From an uncultured Dialister sp. (GTDB lineage Bacteria; Bacillota; Negativicutes; Veillonellales; Dialisteraceae): a stretch of DNA of 39,114 bases. The stretch spans positions 1 through 39,114 of the forward strand of contig NZ_UPZP01000010.1 in NCBI RefSeq assembly GCF_900538805.1, read 5' to 3'. The notes beneath the pieces were generated by a model. The model worked only from the letters and a program-made list of their open reading frames with translations, did no database searches and had not been told where the DNA came from. How positions within the stretch are numbered: position 1 is the first letter of the stretch; each line of letters starts with the position of its first letter. The position numbers and the translations under genes were made by a program. Below are positions 33,464 to 39,114 of this stretch, piece by piece.

Positions 33464-33736
33464 ATATCGGTAATTATTTTATCATACGGAATCATGTATC
33501 GTCAATGAAAAAGTGGGAGATAAGTGGGGAGCGGGACAGGGAATTAGGGGATTGGGGTTAGCACTGCGGCATGTGATGAATTGTAAGCTCTCTTTTCTCA
33601 GGAAGAAGATGGGTGATAGGGTTGAGGAACACCGAATTCCCGCCGATTGGTATTTAACCATGTTTCTGACACTTACGATTCTTACCGAGATTCTTCGCCT
33701 ACGGCTCAGAATGACGATGAAGGCGGGAAGGCAAGG
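33464..33736. repeat. Spacer with decayed repeat modules
   Basis: Contains a degraded GCTCTCTTTTCTCAGGAAGAAG...GAGGAACACCGAA copy near 33580-33640 (compare 12828-12872) and CCGAGATTCTTCGCC...CAGAATGACGATGA near 33684-33720 (compare 34195-34230). No gene is seen. Confidence 0.6.
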
Positions 33737-33850
33737 CGCGTAACGTCTTCTGTCGTCTGATTTCTAACTTCTATCGTCCACTCCACGCCCCTATCCTCCG
33801 TCGCCTGACGGCGCCCCCCTTCCTGTGGAAGGGGGCTCTGGCTCTTCGTC
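33737..33850. repeat. Repeat with an inverted copy at about 37455-37535
   Basis: Text from GCGTAACGTC through GTCTGATTTCTAACTTCTAT to ACGCCCCTATCCTCCGTCG matches the reverse complement of 37455-37535. It ends in CGCC-TGAC-GGCG and a CCCCCTTCC hairpin. Confidence 0.75.
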
Positions 33851-33879
33851 ATGCAGCACTGGTGAAACAAAAGTAAATC

Positions 33880-33938
33880 CCGTAACGTAAGGCTCCTTCC
33901 TCAGGAAGGAGCTGGGCGAAGCCCTGAGGATAGGTCCG
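33880..33938. repeat. Hairpin repeat module
   Basis: GTAACGTAAGGCTCCTTCC, then its pairing arm AGGAAGGAGC, GGGC-GAA-GCCC (33914-33924) and TGAGGATAGGTCCGAA. Same family as 10381-10435 and 130-163. Confidence 0.8.
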
Positions 33939-33959
33939 AATCTTTTTAGCAAAGGACCT

Positions 33960-34092
33960 GACGCTCCTATCCTCCGTCGCCTGCGGCGTGCACAGCGAAC
34001 ATGATTTGAAGGAGCGATAGCGACGCGCAAATCATAGTGAGTCGTTTCCCCTTTAGGGGCCACCCCCTTCCTGTGGAAGGGGGCTTTAACTC
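33960..34092. repeat. Hairpin repeat module with covarying stem, copy 2
   Basis: Direct counterpart of 10206-10345. The central stem is ATGATTTG (34001-34008) with CAAATCAT (34028-34035), compensating the differences from copy 1; core and flanks (GGAGCG, AGCGACGCG, AGTGAGTCGTTTCCCC) are nearly unchanged. Confidence 0.85.
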
Positions 34093-34400
34093 TACGCCAT
34101 GCGGCAATGAAGACGTAAAGGGCACGCACGTAACGTCTGGCGCCCCTTCCCGCCGACTGGCATTTAACGGCTGCTGTGCCACTAACGTCATGCACCGAGA
34201 TTCTTCGCCCGGGGTAAGAATGACGAGTACGGCGGGAAAGGGACCGCGAAGCGGTATACATACTCATCGCCGAAGGCGATACCTTCCCCCTGAGCGCAGC
34301 GAACACAACCTTTCTACACAACCTGCCGCCGTTAGGCGGCCACAACCTTCAGCCGCGCAGCGGCTGTCAACCCTTCCCCTCTGAACCTTTTTCTATACTA
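34093..34400. repeat. Hairpin island next to mscL
   Basis: Has a GTCATTCTG-family fragment (34195-34230) and hairpins ACCGC-GAA-GCGGT (34243), ATCGCC-GAA-GGCGAT (34266), GCCGCC-GTTA-GGCGGC (34325) and AGCCGC-GCA-GCGGCT (34351). Two GAACC units follow. The part from 34287 matches 186-258. No separate terminator for mscL is evident. Confidence 0.75.
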
Positions 34401-34832
34401 TTACTTCAATTCCGCTGTGCAGTGAGGGCAGCGGGTAGCGTCGTCGGCGATGACTTCTTTGCAGTAGGGGCACTTTCTTGGTTCCTTGGCCGGTGCTTTT
34501 GGGAAGAAGCGGTTAATCTGCTTCACCACGATGAAGATGGCGAAGGCCACGATGAGGAAGTCGATGACGTTATTCAGGAACTGGCCGTAGGCAATGACGG
34601 GGATTCCCATTTCCTTGGCTTCCGCAATGGTGGAAACCGGCACACGGGACAGGGGGAGGAAAAGGTTGGAGAAGTCGATGCCTCCCAGAATGTATCCCAA
34701 AGGCGGCATGATGATGTCGCTGACCAGGGAGGAAACGATCTTTCCGAAAGCGGCCCCGATGACAACGCCCACTGCCATGTCTACCACATTGCCGCGAAGA
34801 GCAAAATCCTTGAATTCTTTGAGCATACCCAT
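34401..34832 (-). CDS. mscL: Large-conductance mechanosensitive channel MscL with a zinc-ribbon tail
   Basis: MscL opens under membrane tension to release solutes on osmotic downshock. The N-terminus MLKEFKDFALRGNVVDMAVG and IIMPPLG are classical, with TM1 at about 14-42 and TM2 at about 82-104. Instead of the usual cytoplasmic helix the 143-residue protein ends in CPYC...CPHC, a four-Cys zinc-ribbon-like knuckle. AAAGGAGC lies ten bases before the first ATG (34832); a second ATG two codons later is possible. It stands alone with its own promoter. Confidence 0.95.
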   Translation of the reverse strand: MGMLKEFKDFALRGNVVDMAVGVVIGAAFGKIVSSLVSDIIMPPLGYILGGIDFSNLFLPLSRVPVSTIAEAKEMGIPVIAYGQFLNNVIDFLIVAFAIFIVVKQINRFFPKAPAKEPRKCPYCKEVIADDATRCPHCTAELK

Positions 34833-34884
34833 GAAATAGAAGCTCCTTTCTCATGAAGAGAATACCGTTTGAAATACTTATCCC

Positions 34885-34914
34885 ACTATATCACAGTTTC
34901 CACCGGAAGCACAA
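34885..34914 (-). promoter_or_regulatory. mscL promoter
   Basis: On the minus strand TTGTGC (34909-34914) and TATAGT (34885-34890) are 18 bp apart, about 50 bp before the start codon. Confidence 0.55.
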
Positions 34915-35042
34915 CAGAATTTTGAACGGAATTTCCTCTTTTTCCTCTTTTCCGCCATGCCTGTAATAATGACTATTAGTCATATCTAATCAAATAGTTA
35001 TGCCGATTTCACAAGAATGTATCTGCCTAACCCTAAAGGCGA

Positions 35043-35048
35043 TATAAT
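35043..35048 (+). promoter_or_regulatory. -10 box of the alcohol dehydrogenase gene
   Basis: A perfect TATAAT, about 95 bp before the ATG; no clear -35 box. The leader (35074-35118) is GC-rich and can fold (GCCCGG with CCGGG, GGGG with CCCC). The rest of the mscL-to-adh spacer shows nothing else. Confidence 0.45.
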
Positions 35049-35143
35049 ATATATGGAATTAAAATTGAATGAGGGCCGGCCCGGATGCCGGGAGCTGGGG
35101 AATCCCCGGGGCCGGAAGCTTTGTTGAAAAGGAGGAGATTTTC

Positions 35144-36313
35144 ATGTTCCGTTTTACACTGCCAAGAGATATTTACGTAGGCTATGGGGCCATTGAAAAG
35201 CTGGCTGTGCTGAAGGGCCATAAGAAAGCTTTTATCTGCACCGGAGGCCATTCCATGCGCCGGGGCGGTTTCCTGCAGAAAGCAGAAAAGGTGCTGCAGG
35301 ATAATGGCCTTAAAACCCGCATTATGGAAGGCATTGCTCCGGATCCCTCCATCGAGGCCGTCAAAGAAGGGGCCAGCGCCATGAGTGAATTCCAGCCCGA
35401 CGTGATTGTGGCCATCGGCGGCGGCTCCCCTATTGATGCAGCTAAGGCCATGTGGGTTTTCTATGAACATCCGGAACTCACCTTCGATGACGTGAAGAAA
35501 CCATTCTCCCTGCCGCCGCTCAGGCAGAAGGCCATTTTCGTGGCCATTCCATCCACTTCCGGCACCGCCACGGAGGTCACTTCCTTCTCCGTCATTACGG
35601 ACTATTCCACAGGCATCAAGTATCCACTGGCCGATTTCAACCTCACCCCGGATCTGGCCATTCTGGACCTGGATATTCCGCTTACCATGCCGAAAAAGCT
35701 CACTGCCCACACCGGTATGGACGCCCTTACCCACGCCACGGAAGCCTACGTTTCCACCTGTGCCAATGGCTTCACGGATCCCCTGGCCAAGCAGGCGGTT
35801 TCTGACATTTTCGATAACATTCTGGAGTCCTATCACGGCGATAAGGAAGCCCGGGGCAAAATGCATATTGCCCAGTGCCTGGCCGGCATGGCCTTCTCCA
35901 ACGGCCTTCTGGGAATCACCCACTCCCTGGCCCATAAAATCGGTGCCGTGTTCCACATTCCCCACGGCTGTGCCAACGCCATCCTTCTGCCCTATGTGAT
36001 CCAGTTCAATAAGAAAGCCTGCATGGGCCGCTACGCTGACCTGGCCCGCGTGGTAGGTCTTCCAGGCCACACCGACGCCCAGCTGGTGCTGTCCTATGAA
36101 GACGCCATCCGCCGCTTCGACCGCATGATGGATATTCCTCTGTCCCTTAAAGATTACGGCGTTCCTGAGGAACTGTACCTGGAAAAGAAGGACTCCATCG
36201 CCCACAACGCCGTCCTCGACGCCTGCACCCCGGAAAATCCGCGGAAGGTGGACGACGAAACCATGGGCCGCATCCTGGAATGCGCCTACTACGGGAAACC
36301 GGTGACTTTCTGA
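35144..36313 (+). CDS. Iron-containing alcohol dehydrogenase
   Basis: A 389-residue group III (Fe) alcohol dehydrogenase, NAD(P)-dependent, related to butanol and 1,3-propanediol dehydrogenases. It has GGGSPIDAAKAM (cofactor side), IPSTSGTATEVTSF, and GMDALTHATEAYVS. It then has the metal-binding His residues in GITHSLAHKIGAVFHIPHG. The open frame runs up to 35069, but ATG at 35144 has AAGGAGG upstream and the usual N-terminus FTLPRDIYVGYGA. It probably reduces an aldehyde to alcohol to recycle NAD(P)H during fermentation; substrate unknown. Confidence 0.94.
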   Translation: MFRFTLPRDIYVGYGAIEKLAVLKGHKKAFICTGGHSMRRGGFLQKAEKVLQDNGLKTRIMEGIAPDPSIEAVKEGASAMSEFQPDVIVAIGGGSPIDAAKAMWVFYEHPELTFDDVKKPFSLPPLRQKAIFVAIPSTSGTATEVTSFSVITDYSTGIKYPLADFNLTPDLAILDLDIPLTMPKKLTAHTGMDALTHATEAYVSTCANGFTDPLAKQAVSDIFDNILESYHGDKEARGKMHIAQCLAGMAFSNGLLGITHSLAHKIGAVFHIPHGCANAILLPYVIQFNKKACMGRYADLARVVGLPGHTDAQLVLSYEDAIRRFDRMMDIPLSLKDYGVPEELYLEKKDSIAHNAVLDACTPENPRKVDDETMGRILECAYYGKPVTF

Positions 36314-36335
36314 GGAAATAGAAATTTCCAAGATA

Positions 36336-36370
36336 AAAAGCTTAGGAGCCAAAAGGCTTCTAAGCTTTTT
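36336..36370 (+). terminator. Terminator of the alcohol dehydrogenase gene
   Basis: AAAAGCTTAGGAGCC pairs with GGCTTCTAAGCTTTT (one mismatch) and ends in T, directly against the 3' end of the opposing tRNA gene. Confidence 0.88.
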
Positions 36371-36454
36371 TGGTGCGAGCGAAGGGACTCGAACCCTTAT
36401 GCACAAAGCGCAGGATCCTAAATCCTGTGCGTCTACCAGTTCCGCCACGCTCGC
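36371..36454 (-). tRNA. tRNA-Leu (anticodon TAG)
   Basis: On the minus strand the 84-nt sequence folds as a class II tRNA: acceptor GCGAGCG with CGCTCGC, anticodon stem CAGGA/TCCTG around TTTAGGA, a variable arm, T-loop GTTCGAGTC and encoded CCA. It reads CUA and probably other CUN codons. Confidence 0.95.
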
Positions 36455-36699
36455 ATGGATAGATTCTATTATATAGGAGAACCCCGATTGGGTCAAGAAA
36501 TCGGATGCCGTAAAAAGGGAAAAGAAAAACAGTTCCCGGATTTGGAGGAGGATGATAAAATAGATCTTTCTTGCTGGGGGGAACTGTTTTTGCCAATCAT
36601 AAGAAACCGGCAGGCTTTCCTGCATCTCTATTGTACACCTTTTTTGAGAAAATTTATCAAAAAGTATGATAGTGTTTTTCTATAAACAGGTATAAATTT
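36455..36699. other. Spacer with no recognised content
   Basis: Nothing identifiable between the tRNA and the repeat island; short frames here lack start signals. Confidence 0.5.
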
Positions 36700-36895
36700 T
36701 TTGTCGGGGCGCCCGTCGGGCGCGCAAGGTTCTTAAGATTGACCGGCCTTTGGCCGGAGGGTTCTAAAGTTTGATGGGCCCTTCGGGCCCAAGGGTTGTG
36801 GTGGCGGCTTATGGACACGCCCTGATGGGCGTGAAGGTTCAGAGGGTTCAAAAGGTTCATAAGGTTCAAAGGGTGGTGGTATCGCCTTCGGCGAT
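36700..36895. repeat. Hairpin cluster with reversed period-9 array
   Basis: Hairpins GCGCCC-GTC-GGGCGC, CCGGCC-TTT-GGCCGG (36743), GGGCCC-TTC-GGGCCC (36776), CACGCCC-TGAT-GGGCGTG, and ATCGCC-TTC-GGCGAT (36881). Between them are four exact-length 9-bp units of GGTTC type (36836-36871). This is the reverse-strand version of the islands at 8555 and 30000. Confidence 0.8.
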
Positions 36896-37075
36896 GAGTA
36901 TAAAGACAGCGTTACGGGATTTACCTTGTGTCTCCTGTGCTTCATGGCGAAGTGAGAAAGCCTTCTTCCTCTGGAAGAAGGTGGCGCCGTAGGCGACGGA
37001 TGATAGCGGCCTTTCGCAGAAAGGCCGAGGCCCTGAAAGGGCCTGATTTGGGACAAAAGTATCTTCCAAATATTC
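36896..37075. repeat. Inverted copy of hairpin repeat modules
   Basis: The minus strand reads CGTAACG, ATGAAGCACAGGAGACAC and CGCC-TAC-GGCG-type hairpins (36985-36995), the order seen on the plus strand at 10450-10590. Hairpins GGCCTTTCGCAGAAAGGCC and GGCCCTGAAAGGGCC lie at about 37012-37042. Confidence 0.65.
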
Positions 37076-37238
37076 GGACCTATCCTCAGCCCTATCGGGC
37101 AGCTCCATTCCGGTCGGGCAAATAAAAGGAAGGCGATTCTAAATTTCTCGTTTCCCCTTGAGGGGAACGCCTCGAAGAGGCAAAGGGTGTACGAGGTTAA
37201 GAATGATGATGCTGCTCCATTGTTATCCTACGCAGGGC
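37076..37238. repeat. Right arm of the 163-bp inverted repeat
   Basis: Reverse complement of 1-163. The two arms bracket about 37 kb including 27 genes. The internal hairpin differs from the left arm on both sides of the stem (GCCC-GATA-GGGC against GGGC-GAA-GCCC). Confidence 0.9.
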
Positions 37239-37602
37239 CAACTTTGCCCGACTTGGCAATCCTATGCAGGATTGCCACCTGAGGAAGGAGCCTTACGTTA
37301 CGGAATTTACATTGGTGTCTCCAGTGCTGCATAACGTAGAGCAAAAGCCCCCTTCCACAGGCAGAAGTCCTGCAGAGGACTTCTGAGCCGGGCTATTATG
37401 TGAGCATAGCCTGCACATAAAGCGAACACCTTAATGCCCGGCCAGCGGGTGGCGCCGTAGGCGACGGAGGATAGGGGCGTGGATTAGACAATAGAAGTCA
37501 GAAATCAGACGTCAGACAGACCGCATTACGCACTAACCTTCCCGCCCCATCGTCATTCTGACCCCAGGCGAAGAATCTCGGTACGTGCCGATAGTGTCTC
37601 AA
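37239..37602. repeat. Repeat island downstream of the Rrf2 gene
   Basis: Contains GGCAATCC-TATGCA-GGATTGCC, inverted copies of the CGTAACG / GCTCCTTCC modules (37283-37360), CGCC-GTA-GGCG (37453-37463) and the inverse of 33737-33820. The CCCCCTTCC hairpin is interrupted here by about 90 bp of other hairpins, including AGAAGTCCTCTGCAGGACTTCT on the minus strand. Confidence 0.7.
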
Positions 37603-37650
37603 ACTAGTCCACTAGCTCACCAGCACACCAGCCCCCCAGCCCACTAAAAT
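37603..37650. repeat. Period-8 tandem array, six units
   Basis: Six 8-bp units: ACTAGTCC, ACTAGCTC, ACCAGCAC, ACCAGCCC, CCCAGCCC, ACTAAAAT. They match the 3' half of the array at 8646-8781 and end at the stop codon of the Rrf2 gene. Confidence 0.75.
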
Positions 37651-38073
37651 TCACACTTTTATATCCCCTATGACGTCTGCCAGGGTGAAGGATGCCAGTT
37701 TTTCTTCCATGGCTTTCTGGGCTTCGTGGAGCCGGCCGTCCAGGGCACGGTGGATGTCTCTGCCCACGGGGCATTTGGGATTGGGGTGTTCGTGGAAGTG
37801 GAAGAGGCCTTCTTCTTTCAGATTTTCCGCCGTCTCATAGACATCAAAGAGGGTAATGTCCTTTGGCTCTTTGGCCAGGAAGGTGCCGCCGGTGCCGCGG
37901 TAGACGGTAATCATGCCTGCTCCTTTGAGGCGGGAGAGGAGACGGCGGATGATGACCGGATTCACTTCGATGCTTGCGGCCAGCACGTCGCTGGTGACTT
38001 TTTCCTTATGCTGGTAAAGAGCGATATAGGAAAGCATATGGATAGCAATGGTAAATTGACTGGAAATCTGCAT
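37651..38073 (-). CDS. Rrf2-family transcriptional regulator
   Basis: The 140-residue protein has the Rrf2 winged helix (MQISSQFTIAIHMLSYIAL, then VLAASIEVNPVIIRRLLSRL as recognition helix and the GTGGTFLAKEP wing). It has only one Cys (Cys101, in HPNPKCPVG), so it cannot hold the three-Cys iron-sulfur cluster of IscR/NsrR; it resembles the YwnA-like subgroup. GGAGG precedes the ATG. It lies downstream of the oxidoreductase gene but has its own promoter. Confidence 0.93.
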   Translation of the reverse strand: MQISSQFTIAIHMLSYIALYQHKEKVTSDVLAASIEVNPVIIRRLLSRLKGAGMITVYRGTGGTFLAKEPKDITLFDVYETAENLKEEGLFHFHEHPNPKCPVGRDIHRALDGRLHEAQKAMEEKLASFTLADVIGDIKV

Positions 38074-38113
38074 GGTACCTCCTTGATTTCACAGAAACCT
38101 GTATTTTACATTT

Positions 38114-38122
38114 ATCATAGCA
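38114..38122 (-). promoter_or_regulatory. Extended -10 promoter of the Rrf2 gene
   Basis: On the minus strand TGC plus TATGAT (38114-38119). TGTATTTTACA at 38100-38110, just downstream, is a small palindrome that might be an operator. Confidence 0.45.
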
Positions 38123-38140
38123 GATTATCGGCATAAAAGT

Positions 38141-38163
38141 AAGGCGGGCACGGAGCCCGCCTT
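38141..38163 (-). terminator. Terminator of the F420-type oxidoreductase gene
   Basis: AAGGCGGGC and GCCCGCCTT form a perfect 9-bp stem with a 5-base loop, followed by T-rich sequence on the minus strand. Confidence 0.85.
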
Positions 38164-38184
38164 CTTGACAGCTTATGAAAGGAA

Positions 38185-38754
38185 TCAATGAATCACTGCG
38201 AAACCGCCGGTCCAGGAAATCTTTTCCCTGGCTGCCAGGGAAATCTGCAGGAATCCCAGGGCTTCCATTTCACGGGCCCGTTTCAGGGATCCTGCATCCA
38301 CTACGGAAAGGCCGCTTCCTTCCAGTGCTTCAGCCAGCTTTTTCTTCGCTTCTTCAGAGTCAGAAGCCGCCAGCACCACGGTGGGTTCCTTGCCGCCCAC
38401 GCTGCCTGCTGCCAGGACACCGGCAAAGGTGGTATTGAAGGCCTTCACCACAAGGGCCTTTGGCACTTTCGTCTGGATTTCAGCGGCTGCGGAGGAGTCT
38501 CCCGGTACTACCAGACCATCGAAGGTGTCAAAGTTCACGGGGTTTGTAATGTCCACCAGCACTTTGCCTGCCAGTTCTTCCTTATGGGCGGAAAGGATGC
38601 TGTCTACGGCACCGTAGGGAACGGCCAGCACCACCACGTCGCCCAGGGGGTCCTTGAAATCGCGGCCTGCATAAGTGACTTTCTGTCCTGCCTTTTCAAA
38701 ATTGCCGCCGATGGCTTTTCCCATATTGCCTTTGCCAAAAATTGTAATTTCCAT
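38185..38754 (-). CDS. F420-dependent-type NADP oxidoreductase
   Basis: This 189-residue Rossmann protein resembles the NADPH:F420 oxidoreductase/ProC-like family: FGKGNMGKAIG (about 6-16) for cofactor, VVVLAVPYGAVDSIL, DITNPVNF, VVKAFNTTFA and AASDSEEAKKK. In archaea the family moves hydride between NADPH and F420, but many bacterial members act on other acceptors, and no F420 genes are visible here. The ATG has GAAGGA upstream. A strong promoter with a palindrome at its start site suggests tight regulation, perhaps by redox or electrophile stress. Confidence 0.85.
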   Translation of the reverse strand: MEITIFGKGNMGKAIGGNFEKAGQKVTYAGRDFKDPLGDVVVLAVPYGAVDSILSAHKEELAGKVLVDITNPVNFDTFDGLVVPGDSSAAAEIQTKVPKALVVKAFNTTFAGVLAAGSVGGKEPTVVLAASDSEEAKKKLAEALEGSGLSVVDAGSLKRAREMEALGFLQISLAAREKISWTGGFAVIH

Positions 38755-38800
38755 GTGAATTCCTTCTTTCTGTAATCAATGAAATCAGCTTAGCTGTGCA

Positions 38801-38823
38801 TTTGTAACCTTCTTCGTTACAAA
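38801..38823. promoter_or_regulatory. Perfect palindrome at the transcription start, probable operator
   Basis: TTTGTAAC-CTTCTTC-GTTACAAA is a perfect 8-bp inverted repeat located directly downstream of the -10 box of the oxidoreductase gene, ideal for a repressor. The neighbouring Rrf2 protein is a candidate, but its own promoter lacks this motif. Confidence 0.7.
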
Positions 38824-38824
38824 T

Positions 38825-38853
38825 ACTATATCAAACATTTTCGTTCTTGTCAA
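38825..38853 (-). promoter_or_regulatory. Strong promoter of the F420-type oxidoreductase gene
   Basis: On the minus strand a perfect TTGACA (38848-38853) and TATAGT (38825-38830) are 17 bp apart. Confidence 0.8.
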
Positions 38854-38894
38854 TTGCTATATCGAATTTTTTCATATTATTTTTGACAAATATA

Positions 38895-39114
38895 AAAGGC
38901 TGTGAGAAATGTAAATCATTTCTTCACAGCCCTTTTTACGCTTCGCCTATAGATTCAAAAAAATTCTCAAAATGACATTAAGCTGTTCTCCGAATTGTCA
39001 TCTCGAGCGGAGCTGCATGTCGATATGAGGGCAAAGATATTTGGCTCTATTGAGACTCTGAGTCGAGAGATCTCCCGTCACAGTGTGGCTTGTCTCATTT
39101 TGGAGTGAGATTTC
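38895..39114. repeat. Long direct repeat, copy 2, with terminator hairpin
   Basis: Matches 9797-10018 and is cut by the window end. Its first part is a hairpin (GGCTGTGA...TTCACAGCC, then TTTTT) like the terminators at 5549, 9797 and 22873. It lies upstream of a minus-strand gene, so it may end a minus-strand gene beyond the window, or it came with the repeat. Confidence 0.88.

Noticed and set aside
33378..36454. tRNA-bounded genomic island or prophage
   Set aside because: Two tRNA-Leu genes flank mscL and adh, but there is no integrase, no repeated tRNA 3' end and the genes are ordinary chromosomal ones.
35033..36625. 530-codon minus-strand frame over adh and a tRNA gene
   Set aside because: It runs through a certain tRNA and a certain gene; its product is Gly/His/Val-rich noise.
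36657..37125. Several 65-107-codon frames in the repeat island
   Set aside because: They are built from hairpin repeats and reversed GAACC arrays; none has a credible start or domain.

Overview
The window looks like chromosomal DNA of a Gram-negative-staining (diderm) Firmicute, most likely a Negativicute of the Dialister type. This is an inference from gene content and GC-rich coding; no 16S rRNA is present. Supporting signs are an anaerobe's pyruvate:ferredoxin oxidoreductase, a Gram-negative-type RND efflux pair, phosphatidylserine synthase and decarboxylase (phosphatidylethanolamine synthesis), a YibQ-type divergent polysaccharide deacetylase, and Firmicute-style AGGAGG ribosome binding sites and sigma-A-like promoters.

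Layout. 1-5.6 kb: a pyruvate:ferredoxin oxidoreductase gene (minus) divergent from a LysR regulator and a small membrane protein. 5.9-8.3 kb: an operon of YbgC-type thioesterase, glutamate racemase, a membrane-anchored unknown and a CofE-like protein. 8.8-12.7 kb: a 2-hydroxyacid dehydrogenase, then a polysaccharide deacetylase with an SDR oxidoreductase. 13.4-15.1 kb: a DUF697-like protein with a long amphipathic helix tail. 15.1-17.6 kb: rpmB (minus) divergent from recG. 17.7-22.5 kb: a tightly overlapped operon of guaB, a WecG/TagA glycosyltransferase, psd, pssA and a family 2 glycosyltransferase. 23.3-27.6 kb: an RND adaptor and pump. 27.8-29.4 kb: surE convergent with a pyridoxal kinase-like gene. 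30.1-33.3 kb: a copper module, csoR followed by copA, whose last domain is an in-frame CopZ with its own ribosome binding site. 33.4-36.5 kb: two tRNA-Leu genes, mscL and an iron-type alcohol dehydrogenase. 37.6-38.8 kb: an F420-dependent-type NADP oxidoreductase followed by an Rrf2 regulator.

The most unusual content lies between the genes. Almost every spacer over 300 bp is a mosaic of dispersed repeat modules built from small perfect hairpins. Their stems differ between copies but stay paired, while the loops are mostly GNA triloops (GAA, GTA, GCA, GGA). Mixed with them are degenerate tandem arrays of period 7, 8 or 9 bp, some abutting promoters. A 163-bp inverted repeat spans 37 kb of the window, a roughly 215-bp direct repeat carries its own terminator hairpin, and a 161-bp palindromic MITE-like element sits upstream of the efflux operon.

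Best leads: the modular hairpin repeats with compensatory stem changes, the CopA-CopZ fusion with an internal translation start, and several well-placed palindromic operators next to strong promoters. No CRISPR array, prophage, integrase or transposase gene was seen.
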